45,525 nucleotides of DNA from JAVBUZ01 sp031554725 (GTDB lineage: Bacteria; Bacillota; Clostridia; Lachnospirales; Lachnospiraceae), in the NCBI GenBank assembly GCA_031554725.1, contig JAVBUZ010000123.1, positions 1-45,525 on the forward strand, given 5' to 3'. A program made the translations under genes and the position numbers. The number at the start of each line of letters is the position of its first letter. The stretch's first letter is position 1. Of this stretch, positions 24,792-32,066 are shown piece after piece. The notes below the pieces were generated by a model, which saw nothing but the letters and a program-made list of their open reading frames with translations, did not search any database and had not been told where the DNA came from.

Positions 24792-24900
24792 ATAAGATAC
24801 AACAAAAACAAAACTAAACAGCTTACAAGAAGTAATTTGATTTATTAAATAACTTTTTCATAATAAATGCCAAGCAAGTAATTGCTTGGCATCCTCCCTT
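24792..24900 (+). ncRNA. Candidate small RNA of about 110 nucleotides
   Basis: The stretch runs from the predicted start of the orphan promoter to a perfect 11-base-pair hairpin (ATGCCAAGCAA / TTGCTTGGCAT, loop GTAA, 24867-24892) followed by CCTCCCTTTT. The body is A-rich and has no ribosome binding site with an open frame. I recognise no known RNA family. The CCTCCC tail is complementary to Shine-Dalgarno sequences. The hairpin could equally be just a terminator. Confidence 0.3.
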
Positions 24901-24925
24901 TTATGGGGTAATTTTCGCATTGCGC

Positions 24926-24960
24926 GAACAGCAGCCTCGCCCCTCCGCGAACAGCAACCT
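24926..24960 (+). repeat. Two direct copies of GCGAACAGCA-rCCT
   Basis: GCGAACAGCAGCCT and GCGAACAGCAACCT occur about 22 bases apart. The second copy is also an inverted partner of TGCTGTTCGCGGA at 25062-25074, so the fba terminator sits inside a larger inverted repeat (24944-24956 with 25062-25074, 13 bases, perfect). Confidence 0.7.
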
Positions 24961-24961
24961 T

Positions 24962-24997
24962 GAAAACCTTCGGTTTCCTCGGTCGCGTTGCTCGTCA
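24962..24997 (+). repeat. Dispersed intergenic repeat, copy 1
   Basis: A 36-base element (GAAAACCTTCGGTTTCC, then TCGGTCGCGTTGCTCGTCA) that recurs at 34404-34439 with 34 of 36 bases identical. It contains a small AAACC/GGTTT dyad, is GC-richer than its surroundings, and lies next to a transcription terminator. Confidence 0.8.
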
Positions 24998-25059
24998 AGA
25001 ATAAAAAACGGTCACCACACTAAAGCAAGCTTGTGTGGTGACCGTTTTTTATTCTTGAC
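24994..25059 (-). terminator. Terminator of fba with a perfect 27-base-pair stem
   Basis: The arms 24994-25020 and 25033-25059 are exact inverted copies over 27 bases, with a 12-base loop. The core GGTCACCACAC/GTGTGGTGACC is followed by TTTTTTATTCTT on either strand, so it can act in both directions. It is directly behind the aldolase stop. Confidence 0.88.
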
Positions 25060-25076
25060 TCTGCTGTTCGCGGATG

Positions 25077-25940
25077 TTATGCCTTATTTACAGAACCAAA
25101 TAATTCCATTTTTTCTTTAACAGTTGCTTTGATTGCATCTGTTCCTGGAGCAAGTAATTTACGAGGATCAAATCCTTTTCCTTCTAAATCTTTTCCAGAT
25201 TCAATATATTTTCTTGTGCCTGCAGCAAAAGATAACTGACATTCTGTATTTACATTGATTTTAGCAACGCCTAATTCAATTGCTCTTTTAATCATATCTT
25301 CTGGAATACCAGTACCACCATGAAGAACTAATGGCATATCACCTGTTTCTGCCTGAACAGCTGCTAAGGTTTCAAAGCTAAGTCCAGCCCAGTTTTCTGG
25401 ATATTTTCCGTGAATATTTCCGATACCTGCTGCAAGGAAATCAACACCTAAATCAGCGATTGCTTTACATTCCATAGGATCTGCGCATTCACCAGCGCCT
25501 ACGACACCGTCTTCTTCTCCACCGATAGAACCAACTTCCGCTTCAATAGAAACACCTTTTGCTCTAACTGCTGCTACTAATTCTTTTGTTTTTTCTACGT
25601 TTTCTTCGATTGGGTAGTGAGAACCATCAAACATAACTGATGAGAAACCAGCCTCCATACATTTGTAGCAGTGATCATAGCTACCGTGATCTAAATGAAG
25701 TGCTACTGGAACAGTAATATTCTGATCTTTGATAAGACCATTAACCATACCTACTACAGTGTTGTAACCCCCCATGTATTTTCCTGCACCCTCTGATACA
25801 CCAAGGATTACAGGAGAGTTTAATTCCTGTGCTGTTGAAAGAATTGCTTTTGTCCATTCTAAGTTGTTAATGTTAAACTGTCCTACTGCATAATGACCTG
25901 CTTTTGCTTTTTTAAGCATTTCTGTTGCTGATACTAACAT
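25077..25940 (-). CDS. fba: Fructose-bisphosphate aldolase, class II
   Basis: The zinc-dependent enzyme that interconverts fructose 1,6-bisphosphate with glyceraldehyde 3-phosphate and dihydroxyacetone phosphate. The 287 residues match the class II (FbaA/GatY) family: GHYAVGQFNINNLEW, VPVALHLDHGSYDHC (catalytic Asp and first zinc His, near residue 82), GSIGGEEDGVVG (zinc Glu), ADLGVDFLAAGIGNIHGKYP, LVLHGGTGIPEDMI, and KINVNTECQLSF for phosphate binding. I chose the ATG at 25940 because GGAGG lies eight bases upstream; an in-frame GTG at 25955 overlaps that site. It is a single-gene unit ended by an unusually strong terminator. Confidence 0.97.
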   Translation of the reverse strand: MLVSATEMLKKAKAGHYAVGQFNINNLEWTKAILSTAQELNSPVILGVSEGAGKYMGGYNTVVGMVNGLIKDQNITVPVALHLDHGSYDHCYKCMEAGFSSVMFDGSHYPIEENVEKTKELVAAVRAKGVSIEAEVGSIGGEEDGVVGAGECADPMECKAIADLGVDFLAAGIGNIHGKYPENWAGLSFETLAAVQAETGDMPLVLHGGTGIPEDMIKRAIELGVAKINVNTECQLSFAAGTRKYIESGKDLEGKGFDPRKLLAPGTDAIKATVKEKMELFGSVNKA

Positions 25941-26041
25941 TTCAATTACCTCCACTTTTATTTATTGTTTAAATCATTGAGTTCTTGTACCATTCTAACC
26001 TATTTTTAATAAAAAGGGAATAGTGTTTGTTAAATTTTTGT

Positions 26042-26962
26042 CTATTTTTTATTTTTACCACTAGTAAAACTTGAATTTACAATAATTGGTAGTGCCCTTT
26101 TCTTATTTTCTATAACAACTTCTTTATGTTCCCCACCAAATTCTCCGTCCAAAGTCCATGCAACTAAGCTCTCCGACTCCACCTGTATCTTAGATGTTTT
26201 AAAGGAAAATAGCATATTTGTTGCATATTCCTTATTTAACAGTGCCGCCACAATTTCATTTAACTCTATAGGGCTTGTGGGTTTTTTAATCAAAGTTATT
26301 TCAAATTCTCCATCATCTAGTTCAATAAATTCACCAGTAATCCCTTTAAAACCGCCCACTGACATAGAATTCGTAATCATCCCATAGATAAAATCACCAG
26401 TAATTACAATATCATTATAGGAAAACCGCATGTTATACGACTTGATAGACGAAATTCGTTTGATACCTTCCAGAACATACGCCATGTGTCCAAAAAGATT
26501 CTTCATCTCCTGTCCTGTGCCATAAGATACATCTGTGAAAAGACCAAATGCAGCAATATAAACAAACATATCCTGATTAAACTTACCTACATCACAAGAA
26601 AACTCTTTTCCATTTACAGCAACCGATGCTGCTTTCATCATATTTTTGGGCAGCTTTAATGTATTTGCAAAGTCATTGGTACTTCCTGCTGGTACGTAAC
26701 CTAGAGGTAGTATTTCTTTACTTTGTACCATTCCAGTAACTACTTCATCTAAAGTTCCATCTCCGCCACTACAAACAATCATATCGTAGCCGACTCCACG
26801 TTCACGGGTTGCACGAATGGCATCTCCCTGATACTGTGTCGGATATATCGTCACTTCATAGCCTGCTTTTGTAAATGTATCCACGATTCCCACCAAGTGG
26901 GTCTTAATCTTGGCTTTTCCCGCGCGGGGATTAAAAACAAAAAACATTTTTTTATTTCCCAA
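26042..26962 (-). CDS. Diacylglycerol kinase-family lipid kinase (DgkB/YegS-like)
   Basis: 306 residues with the DAGK catalytic domain: KKMFFVFNPRAGKAK at the N-terminus, VCSGGDGTLDEVVTGM near residue 80 (nucleotide-binding GGDGT) and LGYVPAGSTNDFANTLKLPK near residue 105, then a beta-rich C-terminal domain with VAWTLDGEFGGEH. Family members phosphorylate diacylglycerol or related lipids at the membrane. Whether this one is the DgkB housekeeping enzyme cannot be told. The start has a GGAGG site. Its neighbours are the aldolase gene downstream and, upstream, a terminator closing the hprK-crh cluster. Confidence 0.92.
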   Translation of the reverse strand: MGNKKMFFVFNPRAGKAKIKTHLVGIVDTFTKAGYEVTIYPTQYQGDAIRATRERGVGYDMIVCSGGDGTLDEVVTGMVQSKEILPLGYVPAGSTNDFANTLKLPKNMMKAASVAVNGKEFSCDVGKFNQDMFVYIAAFGLFTDVSYGTGQEMKNLFGHMAYVLEGIKRISSIKSYNMRFSYNDIVITGDFIYGMITNSMSVGGFKGITGEFIELDDGEFEITLIKKPTSPIELNEIVAALLNKEYATNMLFSFKTSKIQVESESLVAWTLDGEFGGEHKEVVIENKKRALPIIVNSSFTSGKNKK

Positions 26963-27023
26963 TGCGTTACCTCCAGCTTCTTTTCTTTTATATCTAATAT
27001 ATATTCATACCTTACTGCAAAAT

Positions 27024-27071
27024 AAAAAGGGAATCAATTAAAAATTCATTAATTTTCCATTGATTCCCTTT
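27024..27071 (-). terminator. Intrinsic terminator of the whiA-crh operon
   Basis: AAAGGGAATCAAT pairs with ATTGATTCCCTTT over 13 perfect base pairs. On the minus strand it is followed by TTATTTT. The loop is about 20 bases and AT-rich. Confidence 0.85.
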
Positions 27072-27110
27072 AAAAAATATTCACTTTTTACTCGTTTGAA
27101 TAGTCACCTA

Positions 27111-27371
27111 TTATGATGCGATTCCTTTTAGGAAATTTCCAATACCGCTGATAGCATCTGATTCATCATTGCCATCTGCCTGTATAACAACATCCTCTCC
27201 GTTATCTAATCCTAAACTCATCATTCCCATGATGCTCTTCGCATTTACTTTTTTGTTCTGTGTTTCGATGTAAATGGTACTGTCATATCGGCTTGCCACC
27301 TGCACTAACATAGCTACGGGACTTGCTTCTAGACCATTTTCTAGTTTAATTGTAACAGTTTCTTTCATCAT
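27111..27371 (-). CDS. crh: HPr paralogue lacking His15 (Crh-like)
   Basis: 86 residues with the HPr fold. The regulatory site is intact: VNAKSIMGMMSLGL with Ser46, the target of HprK/P. The phosphotransfer site differs. Where HPr has GxHARP, this protein has GLEASP, so His15 is Glu and Arg17 is Ser. It therefore should not carry PTS phosphate. Bacillus Crh has Gln at that position and acts only in CcpA-dependent catabolite control. The gene follows whiA by 16 bases, as crh does in Bacillus, and hprK is in the same cluster. I call it Crh-like from position and residues; its partner is inferred. The start has GGAGGAG. Confidence 0.85.
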   Translation of the reverse strand: MMKETVTIKLENGLEASPVAMLVQVASRYDSTIYIETQNKKVNAKSIMGMMSLGLDNGEDVVIQADGNDESDAISGIGNFLKGIAS

Positions 27372-27387
27372 AATAATTCTCCTCCTT

Positions 27388-28254
27388 TTATGTCCTTACC
27401 TTATCTGCAATTTCGCTTAATTTTCGTAATCTATGATTTACCCCTGACTTCCCTACGGGTGGATCAAGGAGCTCACCTAACTCTTTTAACGTTGCATCTG
27501 GATATTCCAGTCTAACTTCTGCAATTTCTCGCAAATTATCCGGAAGCTTATGCAATCCATACACATCACGTATCACTATAATATCATCCAATTGCTTGGT
27601 CGCCGCATGCACAGTTTTTGTAATATTTGCTGTTTCACAATTTACTCGCCTATTAATGGAATTACGCATTTCTTTTAAAATACGCAGGTTCTCAAAATTC
27701 ATAAGTGATATGTGAGCTTCCATTATGTTGAGCAAATCAACTATACTAGCGCCTTCCTTAAGATAAACAACATAATACTTCTTACGAAGCACAATCTTCG
27801 CATCAATGTCAAAGCCCTTAATAATTTCTTGTAATTGTAAGGCTTGGTTCTCTCTTTCACATGCAAATTCCATATGATATCCTTTTTCAGGATCGCTCAT
27901 GGAGCCCATACATAAAAATGCTCCTCTTAAATATGCACGCTGACAACAAGAGTTCTTTATAATAAGTGGACTAACAATATCTTCTAAATTACCAAACTTA
28001 GAAAGAATGCTTTGCGTTTCTGTTTCATTCAAAATCGCATCCGTTTCTATATTAAATGTTTTTTTCAGTAATGTAAAGCCTTTTCTAACAACCGCTTGAT
28101 TTTCTATCTGAAACCCTATTGTCAAGTTTTTATCTCTATCTTGTCCATATTGTCCGCAAAAATGCATGATTGCCGTTAACTCAGCTATCTGACAATGTCT
28201 TGCCGTGCTAATGTTTTTTGCCAATTCTTCTTTTACTTCACTCGAAAAAGACAT
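27388..28254 (-). CDS. whiA: WhiA, DNA-binding regulator with degenerate homing-endonuclease fold
   Basis: 288 residues. It begins MSFSSEVKEELAKNI, typical of WhiA. The LAGLIDADG-like N-domain includes CCQRAYLRGAFLCMGSMSDPEKGYHMEF near residue 115, and the helix-turn-helix lies at the C-terminus with LRLEYPDATLKELGELL-type residues and PPVGKSGVNHRLRKL. WhiA affects cell division and chromosome segregation in Firmicutes and sporulation in actinobacteria. I chose the ATG at 28254 because AGGAG lies seven bases upstream, just after the rapZ stop (28265); an ATG at 28275 would overlap rapZ. The Bacillus order is rapZ, mgfK (yvcK), whiA, crh; the middle gene is missing here. Confidence 0.95.
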   Translation of the reverse strand: MSFSSEVKEELAKNISTARHCQIAELTAIMHFCGQYGQDRDKNLTIGFQIENQAVVRKGFTLLKKTFNIETDAILNETETQSILSKFGNLEDIVSPLIIKNSCCQRAYLRGAFLCMGSMSDPEKGYHMEFACERENQALQLQEIIKGFDIDAKIVLRKKYYVVYLKEGASIVDLLNIMEAHISLMNFENLRILKEMRNSINRRVNCETANITKTVHAATKQLDDIIVIRDVYGLHKLPDNLREIAEVRLEYPDATLKELGELLDPPVGKSGVNHRLRKLSEIADKVRT

Positions 28255-28264
28255 TCCTCTACTC

Positions 28265-29119
28265 CTATCGCACATCCCTATGGAACAGCTTTATGCCATA
28301 TTCACCCTTGTCCTTAAGTTCCTTATAAAGTTCATTTGCAAGGGTAACACTTCTATGTTGCCCGCCCGTACAGCCAATTGCAACTACCAATCTATATTTT
28401 CCCTCTTTTACGTAATGAGGTATTAGAAAGTTTATCATATCACTAAGCTTGTCCAAGAACTCTTTAGATTCCGGAAACTGCATAACATACTCTTGTACAC
28501 CTTTATCGTTTCCTGTCTGTGCCCTTAGCTCTTCTAGATAAAAAGGATTGGGCAAAAAACGTACGTCAAAAACTAAATCTGCATCTGCTGGTATTCCATT
28601 TTTAAACCCAAAAGACAGGAGCGTAATCATAAGGCTATTATATTCTTCATTTCTAACAAATATTCTATCAAGCTCTGCCTTTAGCTCTCTGGTTAAAAGA
28701 TTAGATGTATCTATCACGTAGTCTGCACTTTTACGTATCTTTTCCAATACTTCTTTTTCTTTTCTTACCCCGTCCTCCACACGACCATCCAATGCCAGAG
28801 GATGAACTCGTCTCGTTTCTTTATACCTTTTAATTAGTGACTCTTCACTTGCATCCATAAATAGAATCTCTAGATTATTACCTTTGTTTTTTAGCTCTGT
28901 AATAATTCTAGTAGCTTCGGAAAAAGATTGATCTGCACGCACGTCCAATCCCAGGGCCACCTTTGTAATTTCACTTACAGGAGTGACAATCAGTTCCATA
29001 AATTTATCAATCAGAAATACTGGCAGGTTATCTACACAATAAAAGCCTGCATCTTCTAGCATCTTCAGCGCTGTACTTTTTCCGCCTCCACTCATTCCTG
29101 TTACAATTACAAAACGCAT
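28265..29119 (-). CDS. rapZ: RapZ-family nucleotide-binding protein (YvcJ)
   Basis: 284 residues. The P-loop is VTGMSGGGKSTALKMLEDAG at the N-terminus, followed by FYCVDNLPVFLI. The C-terminal domain has FGFKNGIPADADLVFDVRFLPNP and VAIGCTGGQHRSVTLANEL, the signature that links the family to amino-sugar control and small-molecule binding. In E. coli RapZ directs decay of the GlmZ small RNA; in Bacillus YvcJ has GTPase activity and affects competence. The RNA role is not established in Clostridia. Two adjacent ATGs (29122, 29119) share GGGAG; I prefer 29119. It lies between murB and whiA. Confidence 0.95.
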   Translation of the reverse strand: MRFVIVTGMSGGGKSTALKMLEDAGFYCVDNLPVFLIDKFMELIVTPVSEITKVALGLDVRADQSFSEATRIITELKNKGNNLEILFMDASEESLIKRYKETRRVHPLALDGRVEDGVRKEKEVLEKIRKSADYVIDTSNLLTRELKAELDRIFVRNEEYNSLMITLLSFGFKNGIPADADLVFDVRFLPNPFYLEELRAQTGNDKGVQEYVMQFPESKEFLDKLSDMINFLIPHYVKEGKYRLVVAIGCTGGQHRSVTLANELYKELKDKGEYGIKLFHRDVR

Positions 29120-29142
29120 CATATCACTCCCTTCCTATGTAA

Positions 29143-30057
29143 TTAAAATTCACCTAACATAATTACTTCTGGTTCTAATCTAACATTACTTTGTTCATAT
29201 ACAACCTGCTGAACATGCTCCATCAGATTTTTAACATCTGCTGCCGTAGCATCGCCTGCATTAACCACAAAACCGCAATGCTTCTCGGAAACTTGCGCTC
29301 CACCTATCTTAAATCCACTAAGGCCAGCCTCCATAATAAGCTTACCTGCAAAATTACCTTCTGGTCTTTTAAAGGTGCTGCCTGCACTTGGAAATTCCAA
29401 TGGCTGTTTTTCTCTTCTTCTTGCAGAAAAGTCATCCATTTTAGCCTTTATTGTTGCTTTATCACCTTCTTGAAGTAAAAAACAGCATTTTGATACAACA
29501 AACTTATGATTTTTAATAACGCTAGTTCTGTAGCCAAACTCCATCGTAGCATTATTTAGTTCTAAAGCATTTCCCTCTTTATCTACAACATCAACATTTT
29601 CTACCACTTGCTTCATTTCACCATCATACGCGCCTGCATTCATAATCACTGCACCGCCTACTGTGCCTGGAATCCCTGAGGCAAATTCTAAACCTGCTAA
29701 TCCATTTTCATACGCACACTTTGCTACCTTTGATAAAAAGGCACCAGCCTCGGCATATATTCTATTTCCTTCCACGTACACATCACTCATGGAGTCTGCT
29801 ATTTTAATGACAATCCCCCGATATCCCTTATCTCCAACTAGTACATTACTTCCGTTCCCTAGTATAAAGTATGGAAGTTCCACTTTATACAAGTAAGAAA
29901 GGATTTCCTGCACCTGCTTACTGCTTTCTACTAAAAGCAAACAATCCGCATTGCCACCAACACGAAAAGTCGTGTGGTTTTTCAGAGGCTCTTCATAATA
30001 GATGTTCTCTGCTGGTACGAATCGTTGTAATGCTTCCTTTACTGCCTGACTTATCAT
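29143..30057 (-). CDS. murB: UDP-N-acetylenolpyruvoylglucosamine reductase
   Basis: The NADPH- and FAD-dependent enzyme completing UDP-MurNAc synthesis for peptidoglycan. 304 residues. Motifs are KNHTTFRVGGNADCLL near residue 30, YFILGNGSNVLVGDKGYRG (FAD site), GLEFASGIPGTVGGAVIMNAGAY near residue 115, YRTSVIK, FPSAGSTFKRPEGNFAGKLI (proton-donor Ser near residue 225) and GGAQVSEKHCGFVVN near the end. This is the type II, YtfM-lacking form usual in Firmicutes. I chose the ATG at 30057, with AGGTG upstream. It lies ten bases behind the glucokinase gene, so it is part of the hprK-crh cluster. Confidence 0.97.
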   Translation of the reverse strand: MISQAVKEALQRFVPAENIYYEEPLKNHTTFRVGGNADCLLLVESSKQVQEILSYLYKVELPYFILGNGSNVLVGDKGYRGIVIKIADSMSDVYVEGNRIYAEAGAFLSKVAKCAYENGLAGLEFASGIPGTVGGAVIMNAGAYDGEMKQVVENVDVVDKEGNALELNNATMEFGYRTSVIKNHKFVVSKCCFLLQEGDKATIKAKMDDFSARRREKQPLEFPSAGSTFKRPEGNFAGKLIMEAGLSGFKIGGAQVSEKHCGFVVNAGDATAADVKNLMEHVQQVVYEQSNVRLEPEVIMLGEF

Positions 30058-30076
30058 TAAAATCACCTATCTTCAT

Positions 30077-31018
30077 TTATTTATCTAATACTAGTTTTGC
30101 TGCGCCATAAATACCCGCATCATTCCCTAACGAAGCCAATACAAATTCTACTTCCCTACATCCTCTAAATGCATACTGCATATAAAAAGGCTTAATATAT
30201 TCAAAAAGAATTTCTCCTGCTTTGGAAACACCGCCGCCAACAACAAATGCCTTGGGATTAACAACACCAGCAATAGCTGCTAGGCCTTTTCCTAGATATT
30301 CGCCGAATTGCTCTGCAACTTCAATAGCAACCTTATCACCAAATTTTACAGCATCAAAAACTCGCTTCGCACTTAGCTCTTCATCTCTAAGTACACTAGG
30401 TGTATTATCTTTCTCTAAACGCCTTCTTGCAAGTCTTACAATTCCAGTTGCAGATGAATATTGTTCAAGACAACCGATATTATGACAGCCACATTCTTCT
30501 GTTTCGTTATCTTCTATATGAATATGTCCGATTTCACCACCAGCTCCTGTTGCTCCAGTTATCATTTGACCATTGGAAATGATTCCGCCACCAACGCCTG
30601 TTCCTAGTGTAACCATAACCATGTCCTTGTAGCCTTTTCCGCCACCCTGCCACATTTCACCAAGCGCTGCAACATTGGCATCGTTTCCTGCCATAACTGG
30701 TAAATCAATAAATTTCTGCATTGCATTAGGAATACTGAAAACAGTATCCCAACCTAGGTTAGCTGTTTTATATACAATCCCCTCTGCATCAATAGGGCCT
30801 GGTGCACCAATGCCTACACCTGCTACTTCATCTAAGCTAATGTCTTCTTTTTGCAATTTGTCTTGAATACTTTTAGCAATGTCTGGCAAAATTGCTTCGC
30901 CCTTATTCGCTGTTACTGTTTTGATTTCCCATTTATCCAGCAAATTTCCGTTCATATCAAAGAGACCCATTTTAACGGTCGTTCCACCGATATCTACTCC
31001 AAATACGTACTTTTTCAT
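30077..31018 (-). CDS. glcK: ROK-family glucokinase
   Basis: Phosphorylates glucose with ATP. 313 residues: VFGVDIGGTTVKMGLFD (phosphate-binding loop), VGIGAPGPIDAEG, PVMAGNDANVAALGEMWQGG (catalytic Asp in NDAN, near residue 107), VTLGTGVGGGIISNGQMI, GEIGHIHIE, and the ROK zinc motif ECGCHNIGCLEQYSS near residue 175. There is no N-terminal helix-turn-helix, so it is a kinase and not a repressor of the family. The ATG overlaps the hprK stop by four bases (ATGA), indicating translational coupling. Sitting beside hprK, it may supply the fructose-bisphosphate precursor that activates HprK. Confidence 0.95.
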   Translation of the reverse strand: MKKYVFGVDIGGTTVKMGLFDMNGNLLDKWEIKTVTANKGEAILPDIAKSIQDKLQKEDISLDEVAGVGIGAPGPIDAEGIVYKTANLGWDTVFSIPNAMQKFIDLPVMAGNDANVAALGEMWQGGGKGYKDMVMVTLGTGVGGGIISNGQMITGATGAGGEIGHIHIEDNETEECGCHNIGCLEQYSSATGIVRLARRRLEKDNTPSVLRDEELSAKRVFDAVKFGDKVAIEVAEQFGEYLGKGLAAIAGVVNPKAFVVGGGVSKAGEILFEYIKPFYMQYAFRGCREVEFVLASLGNDAGIYGAAKLVLDK

Positions 31019-31956
31019 TCCTCATCTTCCTCTCTTCTCTTTGCTAAGGAATTTTGCACACGTGCATATAATTCTTGTGCAGCATTGTAGCCCATCTTTT
31101 TCTGTCTGTGATTAACTGCTGCTGATTCACAAATTACAGCAAGGTTACGTCCTGGACGAATTGGAAGTGTATGAGAAACCACTTTATTACCAAGGTATTC
31201 TGTGTACTCCTCTTCTAAACCTAAACGATCATATTCTCTATCTTTATCCCAGTCTTCTAGTCTAATAACTAGGTCAACCTGCTGTGTATCTTTTACGCTA
31301 GAGGCACCGAATAATGCCTTAACATCCACAATTCCAATACCACGAAGCTCGATTAAATGCTTGGTAATATCAGGTGCTGTTCCTACCAATGTATCATCAC
31401 TAACCTTACGAAGCTCAACTACATCATCGGTTACTAGACGATGACCACGCTTAATAAGCTCTAGAGCCGCTTCTGACTTACCGATTCCACTTTCACCGGT
31501 AATAAGTACACCTTCACCATAAACGTCCACAAGAACGCCATGTACAGAGATACAAGGTGCCAATTTAACATTTAACCAGCGGATAATCTCTGCCATAAAA
31601 ACAGATGTTGTCTTTTTGGTTGCTAAAACTGGTCGATTATATTTTCTTGCTGCTTCCATGAATATTTCGTCTGGCTTTAAGTCTCTACTGAAAACCACAC
31701 AAGGGATTTCATATGACATAAGCTTATCGTATCTTTCTCTTTTTTGCTCATCTGTTAAACTTTCCATATAAGTATATTCAACAAATCCAATAATTTGCAA
31801 ACGTGTTGCATCAAAATGCTCAAAATAGCCTGCCATTTGAAGTGCTGGACGATTGATATCTGCTTGGGTAAGCTTAATGTTGCTAACATCGATATCTTCG
31901 GTTAAGTTTTCCAGTTTCATCTTCTCAATAACCCTTGTCAATTTTACACTTGCCAT
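31015..31956 (-). CDS. hprK: HPr kinase/phosphorylase
   Basis: A bifunctional cytoplasmic enzyme that phosphorylates and dephosphorylates Ser46 of HPr and Crh and so controls catabolite repression. 313 residues from the ATG at 31956 (GAGGG upstream). The N-terminal domain reaches about residue 125. The Walker A motif is GVLITGESGIGKSEAALELI near residue 150; the following TDDV and the late block HLIELRGIGIVDV are the HprK signature. The alternative upstream ATG at 31998 also has AGGAAAG, but the family usually starts with the MASVK-type sequence. A GTGTC/GACAC mini-hairpin lies in the leader. The cluster continues with glcK, murB, rapZ, whiA and crh. Confidence 0.95.
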   Translation of the reverse strand: MASVKLTRVIEKMKLENLTEDIDVSNIKLTQADINRPALQMAGYFEHFDATRLQIIGFVEYTYMESLTDEQKRERYDKLMSYEIPCVVFSRDLKPDEIFMEAARKYNRPVLATKKTTSVFMAEIIRWLNVKLAPCISVHGVLVDVYGEGVLITGESGIGKSEAALELIKRGHRLVTDDVVELRKVSDDTLVGTAPDITKHLIELRGIGIVDVKALFGASSVKDTQQVDLVIRLEDWDKDREYDRLGLEEEYTEYLGNKVVSHTLPIRPGRNLAVICESAAVNHRQKKMGYNAAQELYARVQNSLAKRREEDEE

Positions 31957-32036
31957 ATTACCCTCATTTCCGTGTCTCTCGGACACTTGTTTTATCATAA
32001 ATAGCTTTCCTATATAAAAATCTTCAAAACACTGTT

Positions 32037-32065
32037 ATTTTAGCATACTCCTTGCAACATGTGAA
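32037..32065 (-). promoter_or_regulatory. Sigma-A promoter for the hprK cluster
   Basis: TTCACA (32060-32065) and TAAAAT (32037-32042) are 17 bases apart on the minus strand. The leader would be about 70 bases to the hprK start. Confidence 0.55.
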
Positions 32066-32066
32066 G

